Assembly: GCA_050694215.1 (NCBI GenBank) | Contig: JBOGXB010000001.1 | Location: 17,718 to 81,717 of the forward strand | Origin: JBOGXB01 sp050694215 | GTDB taxonomy: Bacteria; Actinomycetota; CADDZG01; WHSQ01 | Length of the DNA stretch: 64,000 nt | Direction: 5' to 3' | Shown: positions 8,634-18,100 of the stretch, piece by piece | Position numbering within the stretch: the stretch's first letter is position 1 | Layout of the letters: every line of letters starts with the position of its first letter | Position numbers and translations under genes: made by a program | The notes under the pieces: generated by a model | Told to the model about the DNA's origin: nothing | The model's database searches: none | The model's input: only the letters and a program-made list of their open reading frames with translations

Positions 8634-8676
8634 TTGACGGGATAAGGGCCTTCCTCTAGTATCGAACACACGTTCG
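8634..8676 (+). promoter_or_regulatory. SOS promoter with LexA box
   Basis: TTGACG (8634-8639) and TAGTAT (8657-8662) are spaced by exactly 17 bases and give a near-consensus sigma-70 promoter. Directly after the -10 box is CGAACACACGTTCG (8663-8676), a perfect dyad matching the Gram-positive/actinobacterial LexA box (GAAC-N4-GTTC). LexA bound there would cover the transcription start. The promoter points towards the DUF6504, thioesterase and dnaE2 genes. Confidence 0.8.
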
Positions 8677-8862
8677 ATTCAGGAGCATTCGGCTCACCAG
8701 AGCCGAGGGTTCCCCCGGCCCACCTCCCCTCCTGGATCGGACGGCGGGACCTCCCGGGCACTGCCTCCCGGGGGTCCGTTGTAGGACCAGAGGGGCCCGA
8801 TAGGTTCGTCTCCCCGGCGAGCCGGTCGGGCCTCCCTCTTTCTCACGAAGAGAGAGCGAGGG
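8677..8862 (+). other. Long untranslated leader downstream of the SOS promoter
   Basis: No recognisable gene. The leader has a perfect hairpin (CGGCTC-ACCA-GAGCCG, 8690-8705) and several C/G-rich blocks. AGGAG at 8681-8685 is followed only by an ATT codon, not a standard start. I see no known riboswitch. The region 8547-8633 before the promoter holds only the DUF2269 upstream sequence. Confidence 0.4.
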
Positions 8863-9177
8863 TTGGCGAAGCGGTACGACGATCCGATCGAAGTGACGGC
8901 GGACCCGGTCGAGCCGGGCGCCCCCCTGACCTTCTCCTGGCGCGGCCGGCGGTACGAGATCGACGAGCGCCTCTCTTCGTGGCGCGAGGCGGGGGAGTGG
9001 TGGAACGGGCGCGGCATGCGGGAGCGCGAGTACCACCGGATCCTGGCTCGGCCGTCGGGCGTCTACTCGACCGGGGACCTCGACGCCGATGGGTTCATGG
9101 TCACCTGCTCTGCCGTCTACGACATCTACCGGGATCGGATCGCGGGCTCGTGGCGGTTGGCGCGGCTATGGGATTGA
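8863..9177 (+). CDS. DUF6504-like protein of the SOS cassette
   Basis: 104 residues from a TTG start with AGAGAG a few bases upstream. Features are the N-terminal KRYDDPIEV, a central FSWRGRRYEID followed by a Trp-rich EWW stretch, and the C-terminal VYDIYRDRIAGSWRLARLWD. This layout agrees with what I remember of DUF6504, a small actinobacterial family often found beside dnaE2 and Y-family polymerase genes. It is the first gene after the LexA-controlled promoter, so it is probably induced by DNA damage. Molecular role unknown. Confidence 0.68.
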   Translation: MAKRYDDPIEVTADPVEPGAPLTFSWRGRRYEIDERLSSWREAGEWWNGRGMREREYHRILARPSGVYSTGDLDADGFMVTCSAVYDIYRDRIAGSWRLARLWD

Positions 9178-9212
9178 AGCGAAGAAACCGTAAGACGGCT
9201 CCGGCTCTGGCG

Positions 9213-9218
9213 TATGGT
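9213..9218 (+). promoter_or_regulatory. -10 box of a predicted leaderless promoter
   Basis: TATGGT lies 7 bases before the GTG at 9226. The in-frame ATG at 9214 lies inside this box, so the GTG is the better start. Confidence 0.45.
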
Positions 9219-9225
9219 CCCCCGC

Positions 9226-9645
9226 GTGAGCGAGCGGAGATGGGATGCATATCTGGACGGCGACTTCTCCATCCCTGCGAACGACTCGTTCGGCTTCCGG
9301 CGCCGGGACTCGGGCAATCCGAGGGAGTCGGTGACCTTCACCTGGGAAGTACCGGCGGAGCTGTGCAATTCGGCGGGGAACCTGCAAGGAGGGGTGCTGG
9401 CGGCGTTCGCGGATGCGTTGCTCGGAGGAGCGAGCGCGGCGCACCTCGCCGAGGACGTCTATCCCGCGCTCGTCGAGATGAAGATCTCGATCTTCCGCCC
9501 GGCCTCCAGAGGGACGACGCTCACCGGCATCGGGCGAGTGGTGCAGGCGGGCAAGCGGGTCCTGTTCGCCGAGGCCGAGGTGCGCGACGCCGACGACAAC
9601 CTCATCGCCAAGGCCTCGGGTACGGAGATTCCGTTCTTTCCGTGA
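9226..9645 (+). CDS. PaaI-like hotdog-fold thioesterase
   Basis: About 139 residues, one hotdog domain. The PaaI signature is NLQGGVLAAFADALLGG, where the Gly-Gly and the following Asp form the active-site helix. VEMKISIFRPASRGTTL and the AEAEVRDADDNLIAKASG strand pair follow. It probably hydrolyses an acyl-CoA thioester. It sits between the DUF6504 gene and dnaE2 in the same orientation but has its own promoter-like box, so SOS control would come only by read-through. A link to DNA repair is not established. Confidence 0.8.
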   Translation: MSERRWDAYLDGDFSIPANDSFGFRRRDSGNPRESVTFTWEVPAELCNSAGNLQGGVLAAFADALLGGASAAHLAEDVYPALVEMKISIFRPASRGTTLTGIGRVVQAGKRVLFAEAEVRDADDNLIAKASGTEIPFFP

Positions 9646-9682
9646 GAAGTCCCCGTTTTGGGGACCTGTGTTTAGAAAGAAC

Positions 9683-12600
9683 ATGAGCGGGTTCGTGCAC
9701 CTCCACTGTCACTCGACGTGGTCGCTGCTCGACGGCGCGATCCCGGCCGAGTCCCTGCCGCACGCGGCCGCCGCACTCGGCTACGAGGCGGTGGCGCTCA
9801 CCGACCACGACTCGCTCACGGGGGCCGTGCGTTTCGCACGCGCCTGCCGCGACGCGGGCGTGAAACCAATCTACGGCGCCGTGCTCACCGTGGGTGAAGA
9901 GGAAGGTGGCGAGGACGGGGCGACGTTCCGAAGGCCGACTCAAAAACGGTTTGGAGGTCGAAGGGATGCGCCCCGCCCGCAGTCGCCGTCACATTTTCCG
10001 TCCGATGTCACGGTCATCGCTCGGGATGCGACGGGGTACGGCAACCTCTGCCGGCTCATCTCCGACGCCCATCTCGGCCACGAGCGCGGCAAGCCGCAGA
10101 CGACGATGGCGAGGATCGCGGAACGCGCCGAGGGACTCTTCGTCCTGTCCGGCTGCGAACAGGGTGAGGTTGCCCGGCTCGCTCAAGCCGGTGCCATCCC
10201 ACAGGCGATCGATGCAGCGCGGCGGTGGCGCGACGCGATCGGCGACGCCTACCGCATCGAGGTCTTCGATCACCGCGGTTACGGCGACCACACTCTTCGC
10301 AACCGATTGTTGCGCATCGCACGGGAGACCGGGATCGAGGCGGTGGCTACGAACGACGTCCACTACGCAGCCCCGATCGATGCCGCTGCACACGAGGTCC
10401 TGCACGCGATCAAGGAGATCGTGCCTCTGTCCAAGACGCGAGCCCTTCGTCACAACTCCGAGTATTTCCTCAAACCTCCGGAGGAGATGCGCGAGCTATT
10501 TCATGACCTCCCCAAGACGGCCGAAGAGACGCTTCGGATCGCGGAGCAGTGCGATTTCGATCTCGACCTCGCCACCTATCACTTCCCGCACGTCCCCCTT
10601 CCTCCGGGAGAGTCACCCACGGCTCTTTTGGCGCGCCGGTGTTACGAGGGAGCGGCGCGGCGATACGACAAGATGACTCGAGCGATCGACGATCGTCTGC
10701 AACACGAGCTCCGGTTGATCTTCAAGATGGGTTTCGCCGCTTACTTCCTCCTCGTTGCCGACATCGTCGAGCACACGCGCAACTCGCTCGGCATCCGGTG
10801 CGCGTGCCGGGGGAGCGCGGCGGGATCGCTCGTCTGCTTCGTGCTCGGAATCTCCGACGTAGATCCCGTTCGCTACGACCTCCTGTTCGAGCGCTTCATG
10901 AACGAGCGTCGCGAGGAGATCCCCGACATCGACATCGACGTCGAGTCCCATCGCCGAGAGGAAGTCCTCGACCACATCCTCCGCACCTACGGAGCCGATC
11001 AGACCGCCATGTGCTGCATGGTCGACACCTTCCGAGCGCGCGGAGCGATACGGGAGGTGGGCAAGGCCCTCGGGCTCCCACAGGAGGAGATTGACCTCGT
11101 GGCCAAGGCGTTTCCTCGAGTGGCGGCAAAGGACATCCCTAAAGCGATCGACCGGTTGCCCGAGCTGGCCGGAAGCAATCTGGACGCGGGGCAGCTCACC
11201 CAGCTCTTCGAGCTGTGCCTCGCGATCGACGGCTTCCCGCGCCACCTGGCCCTGCATCCGTCGGGAGTGGTGCTGTCGTCTCCCGACCTCGCGTACCGGG
11301 TTCCGATGCAGGAGAGCTTCGGCGGCTTCACGATGTTGCAGGCGGACAAGGATGACGTCGAGGAGCTTGGTCTCGCGAAGCTCGACATCCTCGGAGTACG
11401 GATGCTGTCGGCGATCACTCACGCCGCCTCGGAGATCGAGCGCGTGCATGGGGGGAAGAGGCCCGACCTCGAGGGCATGCCCAGGGCCGATGCCGGCACG
11501 TTCGAGCTGGTCCGCTCGTCGCGCACCCTCGGTTGTTTTCAGATCGAGTCGCCCGGCCAACGCGAACTCCTGGCTCGCTTCCAGCCCGATCGCTTCGAGG
11601 ACCTCATAGTCGACATCTCGTTGTTCCGGCCCGGCCCCGTGAAGTCAGACATGGTGTCACCGTTCCTCGAGCGCCGTCACGGCTTCGAGGAGACCCGCTA
11701 CCTCCATCCGATCCTGAAGCCGATCTTGAGGGAGACGAACGGCATCATCGTCTACCACGAGCAAGTGATCCGGGTCATCGCGGCGATCACGGGTTGCTCG
11801 CTCGACGATGCCGACTACGTGCGGCGCCATCTCGATGCGGAACGACCCGCGGCACCCGATGATCCCGACGGCCGACCGGGGCGGTCGAACCCGGACGGCA
11901 CCAAGGAGGCTCCGCAGCGCAGCAGCTCACACCCCGGGATGGGCCGTCGGTTCCGGGGGCCGCCCGAGGCGATCGAATGGGGGACCGCGCTGGTGCGCCA
12001 CTTCGAAAACGGCCACCGTCCCGAGCGACTGGGCGAGGACTGGGTCAAGGACCAACGCGTGCACTACAACGGTGTCGCGGGCCCCATCGAGATCACTCCT
12101 CCCGACGAGGACGTCGGGTCGTGGTTCGTCTCGAGCGCTGTCGACAACGGCTTCTCGCCGAGCCGGGCGCAGGAGCTGTGGCGAGAGGTGTTCTCGTTTG
12201 CGTCGTTCGGCTTCTGCAAGAGCCATGCCGCCGCGTTCGCCCTGCCGACGTACATTTCTGCATGGCTCAAGGCGCATTATCCGGAGGCGTTCCTCGCCGG
12301 GGTGTTGACGCACGATCCTGGGATGTACCCACGGCGGTTGATCGTGGCCGACGCTCGTCACTTCGGCATCCCGATCCTGCCGATCGATGTCAACGCGTCC
12401 GACGCCGTCTACCGTGTCGAGCCCGTCGAATGTGATCAGCAGGTCGCTCCCGACGTCCGTCCCTCGCGGGGGGCGCGACGGCCGGCGCCTGAACGGCGCG
12501 GGCCTGCTCCTTCGGCACACGCCGGCAATGCCGATTCCTCTGTGGGTCGGCGTGCGCCTCAGAGCCCCCGCTCCGGGACGGACGCTCGCTCGCTCCCCAC

Positions 12601-13525
12601 TTCCCAGGACGAACGACGCACGCTCCCAACTATTTACGGCATACGGCTCGCGCTGTCGGAGGTGCGAGGCATCTCCGAGGCCGAGGTGAACTCGATCGTC
12701 GCGGCGCGCCGGGATGCACCCTTCTCCTCGCTGGAGGACCTGTGGCGGCGAACCGATCTGTCGCGCCCTGTGCTCGAGAACCTTGTCCACGTCGGCGCCC
12801 TTGATTCGATCGAACCGTCGCGCACCCGACGGGAGCTGCTGTGGCGGGTTACCGATCTCGCCGCAACTGCGGCGGTCGAGCGCACCCCGGTAATGAGCCA
12901 GGGCGTGCTCGAGCTGGAGGAGCCCATACAGGAGGCTCTCCCCGGCTTGCCCGCATACACGCCGCTCGAGGAGACGGAAGCCGAGCTCGAGATCACCGGC
13001 ATCGATGCTCGTCGACACATCATGGATCTCTACGGTCCGTTGCTGGCCGAGCTCGGGTGCATTCCGGCGACGCGATTGGCCCGGTGCCGCAACGATTCAG
13101 AGGTGTGGGTGGCGGGGGTGAAGGTGGCGAGCCAGACCCCCGCAATCCGCTCGGGTCAACGGATCATCTTCGTCACCCTCGACGACGTAACCGGTCCCAT
13201 CGACGTGACGGCGTTCGAGCGCGTCCAGCCTCGCTGCGCTCGCACCATCTTCCACTCGTGGCTGTTGCTGGTGAGGGGGGCGGTCCGAAAGCGCGGGGGC
13301 GCCTCGCTCGTCCACACCACCGATCCCAGCAACGTCGGGATCACCGTGGTCGCACAGGAGGTGTTCGACCTCGTCGAGCTGGCCAGAGATCGCCGGGTTC
13401 AATCACTGGCCGCGTCACTCGGGAGACAACGCCGCAAGCAGACCCTGACCGGGCTCACGGCGGCCGGATCCGAGGCCGCACCCACCAAGCTGTGGCACTC
13501 GAGCGGCGGTTCCGCCGGCCGCTAG
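9683..13525 (+). CDS. dnaE2: Error-prone DNA polymerase III alpha subunit DnaE2, with three in-frame insertions
   Basis: 1280 residues from the ATG at 9683 (a GTG at 9668 is also possible). It starts with the PHP domain (VHLHCHSTWSLLDGA). The palm catalytic motif PDIDID is at residues 414-419, followed by FRPGPVKSDMV, SFGFCKSHAAAFALPTYISA, HDPGMYPRR and a C-terminal OB-fold region. DnaE2 performs damage-tolerant, mutagenic synthesis. Family members are about 1050-1100 residues. The excess lies in three Pro/Arg/Ser-rich blocks: after YGAVLTV (about 9892-10005), after YVRRHLD (about 11838-12105) and after VEPVE (about 12430-12630). The frame stays open through all three and conserved sequence resumes after each. 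No intein motifs are seen. The last 4 bases overlap the convergent zinc-ribbon gene. Confidence 0.88.
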   Translation: MSGFVHLHCHSTWSLLDGAIPAESLPHAAAALGYEAVALTDHDSLTGAVRFARACRDAGVKPIYGAVLTVGEEEGGEDGATFRRPTQKRFGGRRDAPRPQSPSHFPSDVTVIARDATGYGNLCRLISDAHLGHERGKPQTTMARIAERAEGLFVLSGCEQGEVARLAQAGAIPQAIDAARRWRDAIGDAYRIEVFDHRGYGDHTLRNRLLRIARETGIEAVATNDVHYAAPIDAAAHEVLHAIKEIVPLSKTRALRHNSEYFLKPPEEMRELFHDLPKTAEETLRIAEQCDFDLDLATYHFPHVPLPPGESPTALLARRCYEGAARRYDKMTRAIDDRLQHELRLIFKMGFAAYFLLVADIVEHTRNSLGIRCACRGSAAGSLVCFVLGISDVDPVRYDLLFERFMNERREEIPDIDIDVESHRREEVLDHILRTYGADQTAMCCMVDTFRARGAIREVGKALGLPQEEIDLVAKAFPRVAAKDIPKAIDRLPELAGSNLDAGQLTQLFELCLAIDGFPRHLALHPSGVVLSSPDLAYRVPMQESFGGFTMLQADKDDVEELGLAKLDILGVRMLSAITHAASEIERVHGGKRPDLEGMPRADAGTFELVRSSRTLGCFQIESPGQRELLARFQPDRFEDLIVDISLFRPGPVKSDMVSPFLERRHGFEETRYLHPILKPILRETNGIIVYHEQVIRVIAAITGCSLDDADYVRRHLDAERPAAPDDPDGRPGRSNPDGTKEAPQRSSSHPGMGRRFRGPPEAIEWGTALVRHFENGHRPERLGEDWVKDQRVHYNGVAGPIEITPPDEDVGSWFVSSAVDNGFSPSRAQELWREVFSFASFGFCKSHAAAFALPTYISAWLKAHYPEAFLAGVLTHDPGMYPRRLIVADARHFGIPILPIDVNASDAVYRVEPVECDQQVAPDVRPSRGARRPAPERRGPAPSAHAGNADSSVGRRAPQSPRSGTDARSLPTSQDERRTLPTIYGIRLALSEVRGISEAEVNSIVAARRDAPFSSLEDLWRRTDLSRPVLENLVHVGALDSIEPSRTRRELLWRVTDLAATAAVERTPVMSQGVLELEEPIQEALPGLPAYTPLEETEAELEITGIDARRHIMDLYGPLLAELGCIPATRLARCRNDSEVWVAGVKVASQTPAIRSGQRIIFVTLDDVTGPIDVTAFERVQPRCARTIFHSWLLLVRGAVRKRGGASLVHTTDPSNVGITVVAQEVFDLVELARDRRVQSLAASLGRQRRKQTLTGLTAAGSEAAPTKLWHSSGGSAGR
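11849..11963. repeat. Imperfect palindrome inserted in dnaE2 (insert 2)
   Basis: Three nested stems are visible: 11849-11858 with 11954-11963 (9 of 10 pairs), 11865-11873 with 11942-11950 (9 of 9, CCGACGGCC) and 11876-11881 with 11932-11937 (6 of 6, CCGGGG). They fall inside the block of DnaE2 that has no family counterpart. The element is read through in frame. Confidence 0.6.
12454..12584. repeat. Imperfect palindrome inserted in dnaE2 (insert 3)
   Basis: The outer stem pairs CGTCCGTCCC (12454-12463) with GGGACGGACG (12575-12584). The next stem is GCGGGGG (12466-12472) with CCCCCGC (12565-12571). An inner stem pairs CACGCCG (12518-12524) with CGGCGTG (12548-12554). It lies in another DnaE2 block without family counterpart. 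Confidence 0.6.
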
Positions 13526-13875
13526 TCCTGCTCGAGCTCTCCAAGCTCCGCCGAAGAGATCACCTCGACGGCCCGGGGTGCATCCTCCGGTCTCACCAAG
13601 ACATAGATCCGGCTGAGAGGTCCGGCGGACAGCGGATACATCTGGCCCATCGCTCCGCCGTCCCCCGTGAGGAGGCTCTCGATCCCACTGCCCTCGAGAA
13701 CGCCCCTGACCATCTCCGCCTGCATATAACCGTGAGCCTCGAACACCTCGACGAGCTCCGGCCCGATCCGCGGCTCGGCAGGCTCAGGCGGAAGCTCCTC
13801 GACGAGCTCCGCCCCACACTCGGCGCAGTGAGTGAACCCCTCTCGATATTCGTCCCGACAGCTCGGACAGAACAT
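13522..13875 (-). CDS. Zinc-ribbon protein with DUF2007-like domain
   Basis: 117 residues from the ATG at 13875. The N-terminus is a zinc ribbon (MFCPSCRDEY and HCAECGAEL, two CxxC pairs). The rest (FEAHGYMQAEMVRGVLEGSGIESLL to YVLVRPEDAPRAVEVI) resembles DUF2007, a small alpha/beta domain tentatively linked to signal transduction. It begins 1 base after the aldo/keto reductase stop codon, so both are one operon. The end overlaps dnaE2 tail to tail by 4 bases. Confidence 0.72.
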   Translation of the reverse strand: MFCPSCRDEYREGFTHCAECGAELVEELPPEPAEPRIGPELVEVFEAHGYMQAEMVRGVLEGSGIESLLTGDGGAMGQMYPLSAGPLSRIYVLVRPEDAPRAVEVISSAELGELEQD

Positions 13876-13876
13876 G

Positions 13877-14920
13877 TCAGCGCCGTCGGGACTCTGGTGA
13901 CATCCAGGGAGGCTGCCAGCCGAGGTCCGCGGGTTCGAAGTAGCCGCCCGGCTCGACGATCTCGTCGATCGCATCCAGCGTCGACTCATCAAGCCTCGCA
14001 TCGGCGCCGTCGAGGAGATCGTCGAGCTGATCCATCGTGCGCGGCCCGATGATGGCCGAGGTCACCGCGGGATGCGCGAGCGAGAACGCGATCGCCATGT
14101 GCGTCATCGACAACCCCGCTTTGTCGGCGACGGCCTCGAGCTCTTCGACCTTGTCGAGCTTTGTTTGGTTCGTCGGCCGCGTCATGTCGAAGCGATCGGC
14201 TACGGGCGAGCCCGCCCACTGCTTCGCCGCGCGCTCTGCTCGCGATCCCTGAGGAACCTTCCCGTCCCGTCTGTACTTGCCCGTGAGCCACCCACCGGCC
14301 AGCGGACTCCAAACGATGACGCCCATGCCGAAGCGCTGCGTGACCTCGAAGACGTCTCGTTCGGCGGCTCTGGCGAAGATCGAGTAGGGGGGCTGCTCGC
14401 ACACGAACCTCTGCAGGTTCCTACGTTCGCTCACCCACTGCGACTGGACTATCCACCACGCGGGGTAGGTCGAGGACCCGATGTAACGGACCTTGCCCTG
14501 ATGCATGAGATCTGTGAGCGCCCCAAGCGACTCCTCGAGCCCGATGTCGAAGTCGGGGCGATGTAGCTGGTAGAGGTCGATGTGGTCGGTGGCGAGGCGC
14601 CGAAGGCTGTCCTCGACGGCCCGCATTATCCAGCGACGGGAGCTGCCACGCTCGTTGAGCCCGCCCATCGCCCCATGGCACTTCGTTGCGAGAACGACCT
14701 CGTCGCGCCTTCCTCGTAGAGCCTTGCCGACGATCTCCTCGGAGCGACCGCTCGAATAGACATCGGCCGTGTCGATGAAGTTGATGCCGGCGTCTAGGGC
14801 CTTATGGATGATCCGCTCGCATTCGTCGACGTCGGTGTTGCCCCAGTCGCCGAACATCATCGCCCCGAGGCAGTGGGTGCTGACCTTCACTCCGGTACGA
14901 CCCAGCCTCCTGTACTCCAT
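13877..14920 (-). CDS. Aldo/keto reductase
   Basis: 347 residues from the ATG at 14920, chosen because AGGAGG lies 7 bases upstream; the ATG at 14926 is too close to it. The catalytic tetrad is present: Asp50 and Tyr55 in FIDTADVYSSG, Lys80 in VVLATKC and His120 in DLYQLHRPD. The C-terminal SAIIGPRTMDQL binds the NADPH phosphate. It resembles the Tas/YajO-type (AKR11-14) reductases. Reduces aldehydes or ketones in the cytoplasm; substrate unknown. Divergent from the subtilase gene across ~255 bases with no obvious further gene. Confidence 0.9.
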   Translation of the reverse strand: MEYRRLGRTGVKVSTHCLGAMMFGDWGNTDVDECERIIHKALDAGINFIDTADVYSSGRSEEIVGKALRGRRDEVVLATKCHGAMGGLNERGSSRRWIMRAVEDSLRRLATDHIDLYQLHRPDFDIGLEESLGALTDLMHQGKVRYIGSSTYPAWWIVQSQWVSERRNLQRFVCEQPPYSIFARAAERDVFEVTQRFGMGVIVWSPLAGGWLTGKYRRDGKVPQGSRAERAAKQWAGSPVADRFDMTRPTNQTKLDKVEELEAVADKAGLSMTHMAIAFSLAHPAVTSAIIGPRTMDQLDDLLDGADARLDESTLDAIDEIVEPGGYFEPADLGWQPPWMSPESRRR

Positions 14921-15176
14921 CGCCATACCTCCTCGAAGCCCGAAAGGCGAGCCTAGTCCGGGACGAACGGTGATCATCCGCCTGCGAGCTTCGTACCTCG
15001 GCCGGACGCCTTCAGACGGCCGGGCCTTCGTTGCCACATCAGTTCCGCCGAGCGAGCCTGACGCAGAGAGGAAGCGACGAATTGTCCCGTCCCGCTGCAT
15101 GCGGGCTCGGCAGGGGAGCAAGCACCCGGCGGCGAACCCTCCTCCAGGCAGTCCAGACCACACCATCCGGAGACAA

Positions 15177-18100
15177 ATGCCCGCTCGGCCCCCGTCCAGG
15201 AGCCTGCTCGTCGTTGCCGTGACCTCTGCCGTCGTGGCCACCCTCGCCGCGCCGGCCGGGGCCCGGTTCCCGTATCCGGAGCCGGGCGGCGGTCAGGATC
15301 CGTATGCGTATCAGGACTACATGGCTTCGGCCGACTGGCCCCACGACGACATCGGCGGGGACCGCTGGAAGTACGAGTCGCGCACCGCGTGCGAGATCCC
15401 GGGCCACGAGCAGAACTGCAGCCCTCTGACATCCGAGAACCCCCAGGAGCTATTCGGCGTCACCGGGGCCAGCGTCGACAAGGCCTGGGAGGAGACCACT
15501 GGACGTCCCGACGTCGTCATCGCGGTCCACGACTCCGGGGTGAAGTGGGACGACGTTAGCCGCAACGACGCGGGCGAGCTCTCCGGCGGCGCCATGCTCG
15601 ACCTCAACAACAAAACGTGGCTAAACCGGGGCGAGCTTCCTCAGCCAGACTGGGGCACTCCTCACCCGAAGGACGCCCACGACCGGAACCACGACGGGAT
15701 CTTCAACATCGAGGACTACTGCCCGAACTGGGGCTCGCCCGGCAACTGCGGGGGTGACTCGCGCGTCTCCGACTTGAACTCCAACACCATCGTCGACCCA
15801 GAGGACCTCATCTTCGAGTTCAGCGATGGCTTGGACCAGGACGGTAACGGCTACGTCGACGACTTCGTGGGCTGGGACTCCTACGAGGACGACAACGATC
15901 CCTACGACGAGGTCCAGTACGGACACGGCACCGGCGAGGCGGAGGACTCGACGGGCGAGGTCGACAACGGCGCTGGAGGCGCGGGCGTGTGCCCCAACTG
16001 CATGGTGATGCACATGCGCGTGGGTGATTCATTCATCGCGGATGTGAACGACTTTGGCCAGGGAGTGCTCTATGCAACCGACAACGGAGCGTCGGTGATA
16101 CAAAGCGCCCTCGGCACCTTGAACAACTCTCGCTTTGCGCAGGAGGCGATCGACTACGCATACCGGCGCGGCGTCGTGCTGATCGCATCCGCCGCCGACG
16201 AGTCGGCCGGGCACCACAACCAGCCCTCCGTCCTGGAGCACGCGGTCACGATGAACTCGATCGGCGAGCCCGAGATCGATGGAGCGCCGCCCCCCAGCTA
16301 CCTCGAGTTCAGAGGGTGCACGAACTACGGCGCCTACATCACCGCCGCGGTGCCCTCGAACTCGTGCTCATCGGAGGCCGTCGGCCGCAGTGCGGGCATG
16401 GCGGGGCTGATCTATGCCGCGGCGCGCAACGAGGTGGCCAAGGACGCGCTCGCGGATTACGGCGAGCTCGACGGCGAGGGCGGAGTTCCTGCGGGCCGCT
16501 CGATCTCGGCCGAGGAGGTCGACCAGATCATCTCGTCCACCGCCGACGACATGAACTTCGTCGAGCCGCCCTACGAGGCCCAGCCCAAATACGCGGTCGA
16601 GACACAACGCTATCCGGCGACGCCCGGCTGGGATCCGTTCTTCGGCTACGGACGCGTCAACGCCCGGCGGATGGTGCAGGCCGTCGCCGAGAGCAAGGTC
16701 CCCCCGGAGGCCGACCTCACCTCGCCGAAGTGGTTCGACATCGTGTCGCCCGACTCCGGCCCGATCGAGATCGAGGGCCGAGCCGCGGCATTGCGCGCCG
16801 CGGGCTTCTCCTACACGGTCGAGTGGGGAGTGTGGTCGTGGCGGGACGTCAACTCCGCGCCCGCTTACAGCGACGAGGGCGTAACGCTCGCTCATCCCCG
16901 CGACCTCAGCGGCCCGGTCGAGGGGGCGCTGGCGACGATCGACCCGGCCGCGGTTGAGGCCGCCCTGGACGCGGCGAACGCCCCGTTCGCGGGGGCGGAG
17001 GGCCCTGCCGTCGATCCCGTGACCGGGCGTGGAGACCACGAGAACCACCAGATCCCCGACAGGTTCGGCGTCATCGTCCGGCTCGAGGTAACCGCCAAGG
17101 ACGCGACGGGCGCGCCACTCACCGACATCGACGGCGAGCCGCTGACGGGATTGGGCACCAAGAACTTCAACTTCCACAGTGATCCGGCTCTCTTCGCCGG
17201 CTTCCCTATCGATCTGCGGGGCGACGGCGCTGCGAGTCCGCGCTTCGCGGACATCGATGACGACGGCACCGATGAGCTCGTAGTCGCGACCTCGAACGGC
17301 CTGATCCATGCCTACGAGGCCGACGGCACGGAGGTCGAGGGCTGGCCGGTGCATACCTCGGACGCGGATCTGAACTACGGCGCGCCCGCCTACTCCTCGG
17401 GTGAGATTACGACGCCGGTGCACGCAGCGGTGCTTCGCAGCCCCTCCGTCGGCGACCTTGACCGAGACGGGGATCTCGAGGTAGTGGCGGGCGACTTCCA
17501 GGGGCGGGTGTGGGCCTTCGATTCCGATGGTGGGGTGCTCGACGGGTTCCCCGTTCGGTCCAACGCTGCCTACTCCACCCCGCAGCGCCCGGATCGGGAG
17601 GCGGGCTTCTACGCCTCGCACACCGAGCTCGTGCCGGGGGACTATCCCGGATCAGGGCCCCTTCCCAACGACCCCGACCTCGTCCCCGATCTGGTTAACC
17701 GCCACGACAAGCTCAACCGCGTGATCTGGTGGTTCCTCGCGGCGCCGACGCTTGCGAACATCGATGCGTCGACCGACGAGCTCGAGATCATCGCCGGCGC
17801 GGGCGATCGTCACATCTACGCGTTCCACTTCGACGGAAGCCCCGTCGCGGGGTGGCCGGTACTGATGCGCGATCCGGCGACGACCGGTTCGGTGGATCCG
17901 GTTACCCATGAGGTGGCCAACAAGCCGGGCATCGAACCTTTTAACGGAGCCAAGGTCGTCGTGAGCCCCGCGGTCGGCGACGTCGACGGCGACGGCACGC
18001 TCGAGATTATCGCCACCGTGAACGAGCAGTACAAGGAGACGCCGAACACCGACGACCCGGCTCCCTTCGCGGTGAGCACGGCAGAAGGTGGGAACCAGCG

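Noticed and set aside
8694..9017. Minus-strand frames opposite the SOS leader and DUF6504
   Set aside because: Low-complexity Pro/Arg/Gly translation typical of shadow frames in high-GC DNA.
9683..13525. DnaE2 inserts as inteins
   Set aside because: Too short, no splice-junction Cys/Ser and no C-terminal His-Asn motif.
14769..15176. Longer N-terminus for the subtilase from the open frame upstream
   Set aside because: It would run antisense through the aldo/keto reductase gene, and the signal peptide begins at 15177.
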